Origin: Acidobacteriota bacterium
GTDB taxonomy: Bacteria; Acidobacteriota; Terriglobia; Acidiferrales; UBA7541
Direction: 5' to 3'
Assembly: GCA_013289955.1 (NCBI GenBank)
Contig: JABCYZ010000023.1
Location: 1 to 64,000, forward strand
DNA: 64,000 bases
Every line of letters begins with the position of its first letter. The stretch's first letter is position 1. The position numbers and the translations under genes were made by a program. The notes under the pieces were generated by a model that was not told where the DNA came from, did no database searches, and saw only the letters and a list, made by a program, of their open reading frames with translations. This document shows, in pieces, positions 1 through 7,907 of this stretch.

Positions 1-471
1 CCGCACGAACCAGTGCCCGCAACTATCGCATTGAGAAACGAGCCGGAGGTAGCCGTGTACTGCGGCATTAAAAACCAGGAGCCCGTCTAGATACGCCTCT
101 CTCCCCGATTCTTCTGGGTGCGAGGGCAATAAAACTTCGACTAGGCTCCAACCGTCGCGGCGAGGCTCACCGAACGCTACCACCAATTGAATTTCGTGCA
201 TGAAATCGTCCACAATTTTCTTGAGCAATTTCGTCTTTTCGCCGAACTTCCCTTCATAAATGCGCGTGTACGCGTCGCTCGGGTATCCCGCCGCTGCAAC
301 CTCGCGCTCAATCTGGTTAAGGGCTTTAATCACCCCCTCAGTCCGCACGAAGTTCGGCCCTCCACGCCTTCGGTTCAGGTGCTTCACCAATCCCGCAGCG
401 GAACAAAACGCTACGTCCGGGCCGAACTTGAATGGCAGTGACCGTAACCCACGCTTGATCATATTATGCAT
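1..471 (-). CDS. hypothetical protein with C-terminal zinc-finger-like CxxC, 3' end outside window
   Basis: An open minus-strand frame runs from an ATG at 471 off the left edge with no stop (157 codons visible). The translation looks protein-like: a basic N-terminus, a charged middle (IYEGKFGEKTKLLKKIVDD) and, near the edge, the motif CDSCGHWFVR, which resembles the first half of a treble-clef or CGNR-type zinc finger. The opposite-frame ORFs over this stretch lack such features. A second ATG at 462 and an in-frame GTG further upstream are alternative starts; none has a clear ribosome-binding site. It is divergent from the excisionase-like gene at 540, and both lie in the integrative element, so it may be element cargo or a regulator. 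Function not recognised. Confidence 0.6.
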   Translation of the reverse strand, partial: MHNMIKRGLRSLPFKFGPDVAFCSAAGLVKHLNRRRGGPNFVRTEGVIKALNQIEREVAAAGYPSDAYTRIYEGKFGEKTKLLKKIVDDFMHEIQLVVAFGEPRRDGWSLVEVLLPSHPEESGREAYLDGLLVFNAAVHGYLRLVSQCDSCGHWFVR

Positions 472-539
472 GACTACGCTTTTATACCCACTGGCGTGGA
501 ATTGCAAGGCATAAATGAGCACAGAAAGGAGCAATTCTC

Positions 540-731
540 ATGGAGATGACTAAGTTGCTGCTGAATGTGAAGGAAGCTGGCGCGGCTCTGGGAATCAGTC
601 CGTGGACGGTCCGTCGCTTCATCAACGAAGGGAAACTAGGGGCGGTGCGCCTGGGCCGCCGTGTCTTGGTGGAGCCCTCGGAGTGCCTTCGCTTGATTGA
701 CGAAGGCCGCAAAGTGCTCCCACAGCGATGA
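540..731 (+). CDS. excisionase-like HTH DNA-binding protein
   Basis: A 63-residue protein with a MerR/HTH_17-type winged helix: VKEAGAALGISPWTVRRFINEGKL reads as helix-turn-helix followed by the wing GAVRLGRRVLVEPSEC. This is the excisionase (Xis)/AlpA family pattern, in which small proteins bend DNA and steer a tyrosine integrase toward excision, or regulate the element. AGGAG lies about 8 bases upstream of the ATG, and a second Met two codons later is a minor alternative. Its place at the head of the plus-strand genes leading to the integrase at 3453 supports an element-control role. Family assignment is firm; the choice between excisionase and transcriptional regulator is inference. Confidence 0.8.
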   Translation: MEMTKLLLNVKEAGAALGISPWTVRRFINEGKLGAVRLGRRVLVEPSECLRLIDEGRKVLPQR

Positions 732-745
732 GCCCTAAATAGTTT

Positions 746-779
746 GCCGGGCCCGCGCCTTTCACGCGCGAAGCCCGGC
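746..779 (+). terminator. GC-rich hairpin after the excisionase-like gene
   Basis: Perfect 7-base arms GCCGGGC (746-752) and GCCCGGC (773-779) enclose an inner GCGC/GCGC pairing. The hairpin starts 14 bases after the stop of the HTH gene. Only a weak pyrimidine run (GCTTTC) follows, so it may be a terminator, an attenuator or an mRNA-stabilising structure. Confidence 0.4.
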
Positions 780-805
780 GCTTTCGATTACCGGAGAACT
801 GAACC

Positions 806-1021
806 ATGAAAGCATCCAGAAGTTTCAAGCTAGTTCCAAATCTTTCCCAGATTGTTGGGCCGGACGAGGCGGAAGCGGCGCTGAAACGCGGCTGCGACGA
901 TTTGATGGCCATCGCCGAATATGCATTGCAGGACCGGCCCTGGGCTCTCAGCAACGCCCGCGAGGCTTACACCGTACTGTGCGCGCGTTTGTACCGCGCC
1001 ATCGAGGAGGCCAGCCGGTGA
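806..1021 (+). CDS. small hypothetical protein of the integrative element
   Basis: A 71-residue, mostly helical, Ala/Glu/Arg-rich protein with no recognised motif. CGGAGAAC lies upstream of the ATG. Its TGA overlaps the GTG of the primase-helicase gene (GTGA at 1018-1021), and the Shine-Dalgarno of that downstream gene (GAGGAGG) lies within its last codons. This is strong evidence of translational coupling and that both frames are used. A role as a small accessory protein for element replication is possible, but nothing in the sequence shows it. Confidence 0.6.
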   Translation: MKASRSFKLVPNLSQIVGPDEAEAALKRGCDDLMAIAEYALQDRPWALSNAREAYTVLCARLYRAIEEASR

Positions 1022-3183
1022 ACCCCAATGCATCTCAGGACTTGAAAGAGAAAATCCTCGCGGCGCTCACTCCAGAGCAAGTGTATGGCGAGCACGTCGA
1101 GCTGAGGCGGAGCGGCAAGAACCACAGCGGGCTGTGCTGCTTTCACTCGGAGAAAACGCCGTCGTTCACAGTATCGCCAAAACTCCGATTCAAGTGCTGG
1201 GGCTGCGACAAGGAGGGCTCCGCATTTGATTTTGTGATGGAGACGGAGCAAACCGATTTTCGGGGAGCCGTGGAGCGCCTCGCGGCAAAGGCGGGCATTT
1301 CTCTCAATGGGTCACCTCCAAAGCAAGTGCCGCCGGAAAATCGTATGTCGCCCGTCGAAAGCACGAATCCCTCACAGCTCATCACCGTTGCCGCTCTGGC
1401 CAGCGACAAAAAGTTGCCGGAAAGCGACTTGCTGAGTTTCGGGCTCAAAAACACTTCGAGGGGTGTCCAGATTCCCTATTTCTTAACGGATGGCTCCCTA
1501 GCGCCACGCCAACGAATCCGGACGGCTCTCAGCGCGAAGAACGGGAGCCGCTGGGATAACAGCGAAGGGACGGTTGTGCCTTACGGTTTGCCCCGTCTCC
1601 CGGAAGCTCGCGCTGCCGGGTTTCTTTGTCTCGCGGAAGGAGAATCCGACCCATGGACGCTGTGGCATCACGGTTTTCCATGCCTCGGAATTCCCGGCGC
1701 GAGCTTGACGGGCTGTCTCGAAGCGGAGCACTTAACGGGCATCCCGAAGTTGTACCTTTTGCGAGAACCGGACAGGGGCGGCGTGACATTTGTGGCTGGC
1801 CTTGCGAAGCGGCTCGGCGAAATCGGTTGGAACGGCCAGGCCCTCGTTCTTTCCACGGCTCCGTTCAAGGACCCCAATGAACTGCACAAGGCGAACCCCG
1901 AACTATTTCCGGAGAATTTTCTCACGCAGCTCGATGCAGCCGAGCTGTTAAATCTGGAGGCGGTTGGCGTGTTCGGCCAGCTCGCCTCCGAAGTGACACT
2001 GAGGCGAATCGAATGGCTTTGGAAGGACCGAATCCCTCTGGGCAAGATTACCGTGCTCGATGGCGACCCTGGGCTGGGTAAGTCGGCTCTCACTTTGGAC
2101 CTGGCCGCGCGCGTTACCAGCGGGAGTCCGATGCCGGACGGCTCACCTTGTGTCGATTGCGAGGTGGGAACGCCATTGCCTCTCGGAGGCGTGTTGGTTT
2201 TGAATGCGGAAGACGACGCAGCCGACACAATCGTTCCCCGACTTACGGCCATGGGCGCGAAACTGGACCGCGTGCGCATCCTGAAAGGCATGCCCGCATC
2301 CGACGCAGACGGGGAGCGGCAGCCGGAAATCCCCCTCCATCTTGCAGCCATTGAGCGCGCTGCGAAGTCCGTTGGCGCGAGGCTCATCATCATTGACCCA
2401 CTCATGGCGTTTCTTGCCAGCACCACGAATTCCTTCCGGGACCAGGACGTTCGCCGGGCTCTGGCTCCGCTCGCTGGGCTTGCCGAGCGCCTGAATGCGG
2501 CAATCGTAATCGTTCGGCATCTGAACAAGAGTAGCGGCGAAGGAAATCCGCTTTATCGTGGCGGCGCAAGCATTGGAATCATTGGGGCCGCGCGTAGTGG
2601 CTTGCTGGTGGCGGGCGAACCGGACGACGAGTCCGGCCAGTCGCGCGTCCTGGCTTCTACGAAATCGAACCTCGGCCCTCTTCCGCCCTCGTTGCGTTAC
2701 ATCATCGAGCCTCATGATGATTCCATCCGCGTGCGCTGGTACGGAGAATCGGAACACAAAGCCGTCGGGTTGCTGGCCGCTCCCGCCGATGTAGAGGAGC
2801 GAACGGAACTTGCGGAAGCCACAGAGTTCCTGCGTTCAATTCTGGAGGAAAAGCCCCTCTCTGCCAAAGAGCTGTTTTCCAAAGCCAAATCCAATGGCTT
2901 TTCAGAACGGACTATCAAGCGGGCGAAGGCACGCGCGGGCGTTGTGACGTGGCGTCAAGGCTTTGGCCCTGAGGGCAAATGGATGTGGGATGTTTCGTCT
3001 AAAGTGTCCGCAAAGGGGGCCAATAACCAAAGTTTGGCCCCCTATGAGCAAGTTTCTGATTCAAAGCCAATTGACTCAATCGGTTCGCCAAAGGAGGCCA
3101 ACTCTCAGGATCTGGCCCACAATGACGCAGGTTTGGCCCCCTATGGCGCGAAAGGGATCAAAGGCTCCGAGGGCAATCTCTAG
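1018..3183 (+). CDS. CHC2 zinc-finger primase fused to RepA-like AAA helicase
   Basis: About 721 residues. The N-terminus is a DnaG-type CHC2 zinc finger (LCCFHSEKTPSF, then FKCWGCDKEG) that recognises template DNA. A Toprim-like segment follows (FLCLAEGESDPWTL, then GIPGAS). A RecA/RepA-type ATPase (AAA_25) has Walker A GDPGLGKSA and Walker B LIIIDPLMAF. The C-terminus is a charged region with short similar segments around SLAPY, DLAHND and GLAPY. This primase-helicase layout is known from phages, satellites and integrative elements, where it drives autonomous replication. The GTG at 1018 is chosen because GAGGAGG sits 6 bases upstream and because it overlaps the previous stop; a GTG at 979 would be longer but lacks such a site. 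Confidence 0.85.
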   Translation: MNPNASQDLKEKILAALTPEQVYGEHVELRRSGKNHSGLCCFHSEKTPSFTVSPKLRFKCWGCDKEGSAFDFVMETEQTDFRGAVERLAAKAGISLNGSPPKQVPPENRMSPVESTNPSQLITVAALASDKKLPESDLLSFGLKNTSRGVQIPYFLTDGSLAPRQRIRTALSAKNGSRWDNSEGTVVPYGLPRLPEARAAGFLCLAEGESDPWTLWHHGFPCLGIPGASLTGCLEAEHLTGIPKLYLLREPDRGGVTFVAGLAKRLGEIGWNGQALVLSTAPFKDPNELHKANPELFPENFLTQLDAAELLNLEAVGVFGQLASEVTLRRIEWLWKDRIPLGKITVLDGDPGLGKSALTLDLAARVTSGSPMPDGSPCVDCEVGTPLPLGGVLVLNAEDDAADTIVPRLTAMGAKLDRVRILKGMPASDADGERQPEIPLHLAAIERAAKSVGARLIIIDPLMAFLASTTNSFRDQDVRRALAPLAGLAERLNAAIVIVRHLNKSSGEGNPLYRGGASIGIIGAARSGLLVAGEPDDESGQSRVLASTKSNLGPLPPSLRYIIEPHDDSIRVRWYGESEHKAVGLLAAPADVEERTELAEATEFLRSILEEKPLSAKELFSKAKSNGFSERTIKRAKARAGVVTWRQGFGPEGKWMWDVSSKVSAKGANNQSLAPYEQVSDSKPIDSIGSPKEANSQDLAHNDAGLAPYGAKGIKGSEGNL

Positions 3184-3192
3184 GAAAAGAGC

Positions 3193-3441
3193 ATGGAGAC
3201 GGTAACTCAACGCGTTGAAAAACAACCCGGAAACAGTGCCGCCGAGCGTCACTACTCCCCGGCGGAAATCGCGGAGCTTTGGCACCTCAGTGCCGAAGAA
3301 GTTCGGAGGATTTTCAGCAACGAGCCAGGCGTTCTGGTTATCGGAAATGCAAAACCTCGATACGGTCGGCGACGCTATGTCACGCTCAGAATTCCCGAGC
3401 AAGTTTTGGAGCGGGTGCACCGGCGACTCTCGAACGTGTAG
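3193..3441 (+). CDS. small HTH-like DNA-binding protein next to integrase
   Basis: An 82-residue protein starting 10 bases after the primase-helicase stop, with GGAAAAGAGC before the ATG. The middle reads YSPAEIAELWHLSAEEVRRI, a helix-turn-helix of the kind that senses 'site before helix' in excisionase-like proteins, followed by a basic stretch (KPRYGRRRYVTLRIPEQVL) that could form the wing. It ends 11 bases before the integrase start, so the two are probably co-expressed. Likely roles are recombination directionality factor or regulator of the integrase; which one cannot be told from sequence. Confidence 0.65.
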   Translation: METVTQRVEKQPGNSAAERHYSPAEIAELWHLSAEEVRRIFSNEPGVLVIGNAKPRYGRRRYVTLRIPEQVLERVHRRLSNV

Positions 3442-3452
3442 ACTACGCGGCT

Positions 3453-4667
3453 ATGCTAACCATCTATCGGCGACACCGAAGCGACTGTCCACGGCGGGAC
3501 AAGTTCGAGACGCGAATCCATCTCGAAGAGGACATGTTTCTTCGCAAGGGCAAAGACAGAGGCAGTTGTTCTTGCGCGCTTTGGGTGCACGGTCTCCTCG
3601 GCGGCGAGAAACTACGTAAACAACTCGGAACACGGGACTGGAAAAAAGCGCAAGAAAAAATCCGGAGTTGGCGGGCGCAAGAGAAGGACCCGAAGAGCAC
3701 GGTTGAACCAGAGCGGAAGACGATAGCCGATGCGTGGAAAGACTTCCTGGCCGATGTAGAGGCGCGCAAGTTGCATGATTCAACCGTGCGGAAATACAAA
3801 TTGCTGCAACGCCAGATGGAAGAGTTCGCAAAAGGCTGTGGGTTTCGTTTTCTGGCTGAGTTCGATTTGCCCTCAGTGACTCAATTTCGCTCCAGTTGGA
3901 AGGATCGTCAACGTTCGAGCGCGAAGAAACTGGAGCGGCTCCGTGCATTCTTTCGATTCGCTCAGAAGCGAAAATGGACTCCCGAGAACCCGGCAAGTGA
4001 ATTGAAATCTCCGAAAGTGACGCTATGCCCTACCTTGCCGTACACCCGCGAAGAAATGGTGCGAATCCTCGCCGCCGTTGACGATTACACGAAAGAAATG
4101 CCGCGCCATGGAATCGAAAATGCGCGACGCATTCGTGGCCTTGTTCTCCTACTCCGCTACAGCGGGATGCGCATCGGGGATGCCGTGAATTTCAGCGAGG
4201 ACAAACTCCAGGCCAATCGGCTCTTTCTCTATACGCAAAAAACGGGGGTGCCCGTGAACACGATACTACCGGATTTTGTCCTAAGGGAACTCGAAGCCAC
4301 GCCGAAAGTAACTGGTGGTTTTTTCTTCTGGAGCGGCAAGGGGAAGCTAGATAGCGCGGTGCGCAGCTGGCAAACGCGGCTGCGTAAACTCTTCAAGCTC
4401 GCCAAAGTTCCTGACGGCCATCCCCATCGCTTCCGAGATACATTTGCGGTTGAACTTCTTCTGGCTGGAGTTCCGATAGAACGCCTCTCAGTGCTCCTGG
4501 GGCACCAGAGCGTGCGCATCACCGAGCGGCACTATTCGCCATGGGTGCGAGCACGCCAGGAACAACTGGAATCCGATTTGACTAATGCGTGGAGCCAGGA
4601 CCCGATTGCACTGCTAGAAGCAAAATGTACAAAAAATGTACAAATGAAAGAGGGCCGAATTAACTAA
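3453..4667 (+). CDS. tyrosine-type site-specific integrase
   Basis: 404 residues. The N-terminal part has an arm-binding-like region (LTIYRRHRSDC), a SAM-like core-binding domain follows at about 90-180, and the catalytic domain fills the rest. Catalytic residues are visible: Arg240 in YSGMRIGDAV, HRFR (His325, Arg328), LGH (His351) and nucleophile Tyr361 in ERHYSPW. The gene ends 22 bp from the 3' end of tRNA-Leu, the classic position for an integrase of an element inserted in a tRNA gene. The ATG at 3453 is chosen because the frame upstream of it (from 3279) overlaps the HTH gene and does not look like coding sequence. The enzyme should be intact and able to catalyse integration and excision. 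Confidence 0.92.
   Translation: MLTIYRRHRSDCPRRDKFETRIHLEEDMFLRKGKDRGSCSCALWVHGLLGGEKLRKQLGTRDWKKAQEKIRSWRAQEKDPKSTVEPERKTIADAWKDFLADVEARKLHDSTVRKYKLLQRQMEEFAKGCGFRFLAEFDLPSVTQFRSSWKDRQRSSAKKLERLRAFFRFAQKRKWTPENPASELKSPKVTLCPTLPYTREEMVRILAAVDDYTKEMPRHGIENARRIRGLVLLLRYSGMRIGDAVNFSEDKLQANRLFLYTQKTGVPVNTILPDFVLRELEATPKVTGGFFFWSGKGKLDSAVRSWQTRLRKLFKLAKVPDGHPHRFRDTFAVELLLAGVPIERLSVLLGHQSVRITERHYSPWVRARQEQLESDLTNAWSQDPIALLEAKCTKNVQMKEGRIN
4623..4644. repeat. perfect tandem 11-bp repeat at the integrase 3' end
   Basis: The unit AAATGTACAAA occurs twice back to back, each holding the palindrome TGTACA. It lies within the last codons of the integrase and about 45 bp from the tRNA-Leu 3' end. Short direct repeats next to an attachment core are typical arm-type binding sites for integrase or excisionase, but the assignment is inference. 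Confidence 0.55.
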
Positions 4668-4689
4668 TTTATTTTTCAACCGCTTAAAA

Positions 4690-4777
4690 TGGTGCCCGGG
4701 GTGGGAGTCGAACCCACATGAGGAAAAATCCCCGGAGGATTTTAAGTCCTCAGCGTCTGCCATTCCGCCACCCGGGC
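4690..4777 (-). tRNA. tRNA-Leu (anticodon UAA)
   Basis: The minus strand gives an 88-base class II tRNA with encoded CCA. Acceptor arms GCCCGGG/CCCGGGC pair; the anticodon arm is GAGGA-CTTAAAA-TCCTC (anticodon TAA); a long variable arm follows (CGGGGATTTTTCCTCATG region) and the T-arm is GTGGG-TTCGACT-CCCAC. The 3' end faces the integrase, so this gene is the probable integration site (attB) of the element to the left, which appears to rebuild an intact 3' end. Confidence 0.96.
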
Positions 4778-5275
4778 GCTGGCACTACAAATCTAACGAA
4801 CACAGTCACTTACTGCAAGACCATCGCCTGAACCGGTGGTTTCGCCATGGGCGCGGTGTCAGTAGAGATGTCTGTTGACTTGTCCAATCGCTCGACGGCG
4901 GCCAGCATATGTCTGGGCATACCTGACCGTCCTGGCGATGAGTTTGAGCCCGATAAGCCCTTGCGCGCTCCGAAGATCAATGATTTTCTCTCGCACTGGG
5001 TGCCAGAGCGCCCACTCTTTGGAAATATAAACGCATTGTAACCTGATTGACTTCCCGGGAATGGCGCGGTAATTTTTCTTGTTCCGCTAGATGGCCACTC
5101 GCATCTAGGGAGCGCCACACGCGAACACGCGGGAGTTTTCAAAGGGCGATTCGCCTCCCGCGAGAGCGTCTGCTTTCAATTTGGCGTAAAATCACCTCAT
5201 CCGTTCAGTAACGCGGTGCATCAAAACATAGCGAAAGGTCCGCGGGAGCCGTTGCGGCCCGCCACAGGAGCTAAA
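4778..5275. other. intergenic region between tRNA-Leu and tkt
   Basis: About 500 bp without a convincing gene. A minus-strand frame of 110 codons (4810-5142) has no recognisable motif and no ribosome-binding site. A TAAAAT box (5187-5192) upstream of tkt and a minus-strand TACAAT near 5037-5042 are possible -10 elements, but neither has a good -35 partner. Confidence 0.4.
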
Positions 5276-7330
5276 GTGAGCCAGCCGAATCTCGACCTGT
5301 TGAGCATCAACACCATCCGGACACTGGCGATGGATGCCGTGCAACAGGCAAATTCTGGTCACCCTGGCGCGCCCATGGGCCTGGCGCCAGTCGTCTATGA
5401 ACTTTGGCAGAAGTACTTGCGTTACGATCCCGCCGATCCGACTTGGCCCAATCGCGACCGCTTTGTTCTTTCCGCCGGCCACGCTTCCATGCTTCTCTAC
5501 GCCACGCTTCATCTCGGCGGCGTGAAAGAAGCCACCAAAGACGGCAAAATCCTGGATTCCCTCGCCGTTTCCATGGACGAGATCAAGCGCTTCCGTCAAA
5601 TCGGCAGCAAAACTCCGGGGCATCCTGAATCGCACATCACGACCGGCGTGGAGACCACTACTGGCCCGCTTGGACAGGGCGCCGGGAACAGCGTCGGAAT
5701 GGCCATCGCCAGCAAGTGGCTGGGTGCAAATTTTAACAAGCCAGGCTTCGATATCTTTGATTTCAACGTGTACGCCATTTGTGGAGACGGCGATCTTATG
5801 GAAGGCGTTTCGAGCGAAGCCGCATCGCTCGCCGGCCATCTCAAACTCTCGAACCTCTGCTGGATTTACGATAACAACCACGTCACTCTCGATGGCCCCG
5901 CCGATTGGTCCTTCAACGAAGACGTCATGACCCGTTTCTTGGGCTACGGCTGGAGCGTTACGCACATTGCCGATGCGAACGATCTGGATGCCCTGGGACG
6001 CGCCTATGAGGTGTTCCAGCACACAGTGGGACGCCCTACTTTGATTGTGGTGGATAGCCACATTGGCTACGGCTCACCGCATAAACAGGATACCTACGAA
6101 GCGCACGGCGAGCCGCTCGGCGAAGCCGAAGTGAAATTGGTGAAGAAAAATTACGGCTGGCCTGAAGATGCAAAGTTCCTTGTGCCTGACGGCGTCTACG
6201 ATCAGTTCAAGAACGGCATTGGCAAACGCGGCGCGGAAGCCCATTCGGCCTGGAATGCGAAGTTCGCAGAGTATAAGAAACAGTTCCCGCAGCTCGCCGA
6301 TCAGCTGACCTGCATGCAAAGCGGCAAGCTCCCCGACGGCTGGGACAAAAATCTCCCGTCCTTCCCTGCCGATCCCAAGGGCATGGCCACGCGCGAGAGC
6401 TCCGGCAAAACGCTAAACGCTCTCGCGGCGAACATTCCCTGGCTCATCGGTGGCTCCGCCGATTTGGCCAAATCCAACAAGACCAATCTCAGTTTCGAAG
6501 GCGCTGGCGATTTCTTTCCAGACGCCTATCGCGGCCGCAACATCCATTTCGGCGTCCGCGAACATGCCATGGGGGCGATCGTCAACGGCATGACGCTTTC
6601 TAGGCTACGCGCGTTCAGCGCGACGTTTTTCAATTTCAGCGACTACATGCGCCCCAGCATGCGTCTCGGCGCGTTGATGGAAATTCCCGCGCTTTACATT
6701 TTCACGCACGATTCCATCGGCGTCGGCGAAGACGGGCCTACGCACCAGCCCGTCGAACAGCTTGCCGCCTACCGCGCCATGCCCAACATGCTTGTGTTTC
6801 GGCCTGGCGATGCCAACGAAGTCGTCGAAGCCTACAAAATCGCCATGCAGCACACGCACGGTCCCACAACGCTGGTCTTAACGCGCCAGGCTATGCCGAC
6901 CTTCGACCGCACAAAGTATGCTGCCGCCTCGGGTGTCGCTAAAGGGGCTTATGCCCTCGCGGATGCCGCAGGCGGAAGACCGGAGGTCATCTTGCTCGCC
7001 AGCGGAAGTGAAGTCGGTCTCTGCGCCGCCGCTTATGAAAAGTTGACCGCCGAAGGGATCAAAGCCCGCGTCGTCAGCATGCCCAGCTGGGAACTTTTCG
7101 AAAAGCAGGATGCGGCCTACAGAGAGAGCGTTTTGCCATCGAACGTGACGGCGCGCGTTTCCGTCGAAATGGAGTCCGTTTTCGGTTGGGACCGCTACGC
7201 CGGCCCCAAAGGCAAAATCATCGGCATGCGTTCCTTCGGGGCGTCCGCTCCGATCAAGGATTTGCTCAAGAAATTCGGCTTTGAAGTCGAAAACGTGATC
7301 GCCGCAGCCAAGGAAGTTTTGGCAAAGTGA
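5276..7330 (+). CDS. tkt: transketolase
   Basis: A 684-residue ThDP enzyme that moves two-carbon units between pentose and hexose/triose phosphates in the non-oxidative pentose phosphate pathway. Visible are the N-terminal ANSGHPGAPMG, the ThDP/Mg motif from GDGDLMEGVSSEA to YDNNHVTLDG, and the central pyrimidine-domain segments FGVREHAMGAIVNG and THDSIGVGEDGPTHQPVEQL. Length fits the family (about 660-690). The GTG at 5276 is chosen because AGGAG lies 5 bases upstream and the protein then starts at the usual SxPNLDLLSINTIR; a GTG at 5216 in the same frame would add 20 untypical residues. It is first in the sugar-phosphate gene cluster, 7 bp before rpiB. Confidence 0.97.
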   Translation: MSQPNLDLLSINTIRTLAMDAVQQANSGHPGAPMGLAPVVYELWQKYLRYDPADPTWPNRDRFVLSAGHASMLLYATLHLGGVKEATKDGKILDSLAVSMDEIKRFRQIGSKTPGHPESHITTGVETTTGPLGQGAGNSVGMAIASKWLGANFNKPGFDIFDFNVYAICGDGDLMEGVSSEAASLAGHLKLSNLCWIYDNNHVTLDGPADWSFNEDVMTRFLGYGWSVTHIADANDLDALGRAYEVFQHTVGRPTLIVVDSHIGYGSPHKQDTYEAHGEPLGEAEVKLVKKNYGWPEDAKFLVPDGVYDQFKNGIGKRGAEAHSAWNAKFAEYKKQFPQLADQLTCMQSGKLPDGWDKNLPSFPADPKGMATRESSGKTLNALAANIPWLIGGSADLAKSNKTNLSFEGAGDFFPDAYRGRNIHFGVREHAMGAIVNGMTLSRLRAFSATFFNFSDYMRPSMRLGALMEIPALYIFTHDSIGVGEDGPTHQPVEQLAAYRAMPNMLVFRPGDANEVVEAYKIAMQHTHGPTTLVLTRQAMPTFDRTKYAAASGVAKGAYALADAAGGRPEVILLASGSEVGLCAAAYEKLTAEGIKARVVSMPSWELFEKQDAAYRESVLPSNVTARVSVEMESVFGWDRYAGPKGKIIGMRSFGASAPIKDLLKKFGFEVENVIAAAKEVLAK

Positions 7331-7337
7331 GCCTCAG

Positions 7338-7796
7338 ATGAAAGTTGTGATTGGTTCCGACCACGCCGGCTTTCAACTCAAAAATGCCATGGGCGACGTG
7401 TTGCGATCGATGAGCAACGAGGTACTCGATGTCGGGGCATTCAACGAAAATCCCTCCGACTATCCCGATTTCGCCGAGGCCGTGGGCCGGGCCGTTCTCG
7501 ATGGCAAAGGCGAACGCGGCGTGCTTATCTGCGGCAGCGGAGTCGGCGCCAGCGTTGCCGCCAACAAACTCCCCGGCATTCGGGCTGGCATGTGCCACGA
7601 CACATATTCGGCGCATCAGGGCGTCGAGCACGACAATATCAATATTCTTGTGCTCGGCTCCCGCGTGATTGGCGTGGCCCTGGCCCACGACTTGTTAAAG
7701 GCATTCATGGGCGCAAGGTTTTCCAACGAAGAGCGGCACGTGCGGCGGCTCGGCAAAGTGAAAGCCCTGGAGACAAAGTACTGCCCCGGCTCATAG
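7338..7796 (+). CDS. rpiB: ribose-5-phosphate isomerase B
   Basis: A 152-residue RpiB/LacA/LacB-family protein interconverting ribose-5-phosphate and ribulose-5-phosphate. The N-terminal KVVIGSDHAGFQLK, the central LICGSGVGASVAANK (with the catalytic-type Cys) and RAGMCHDTYSAHQG are family hallmarks. It begins 7 bp after tkt and therefore supplies transketolase substrate from the same transcript. LacAB-type isomerases are related, but the pentose phosphate context makes RpiB the natural reading. Confidence 0.95.
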   Translation: MKVVIGSDHAGFQLKNAMGDVLRSMSNEVLDVGAFNENPSDYPDFAEAVGRAVLDGKGERGVLICGSGVGASVAANKLPGIRAGMCHDTYSAHQGVEHDNINILVLGSRVIGVALAHDLLKAFMGARFSNEERHVRRLGKVKALETKYCPGS

Positions 7797-7907
7797 CCTC
7801 CGCCTTGCATTGGCCTATGAGCAAGCGAGCGGAAGTGAACGGCGCTGCCGACTCCCAAGGGGTACAATAGAGGTTCAATGGGTTTTGAAAGCTAGAGGAG
7901 AATCATC

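Noticed and set aside
4810..5142. Minus-strand frame of 110 codons upstream of tkt
   Set aside because: No motif, no ribosome-binding site, and composition unlike neighbouring genes.
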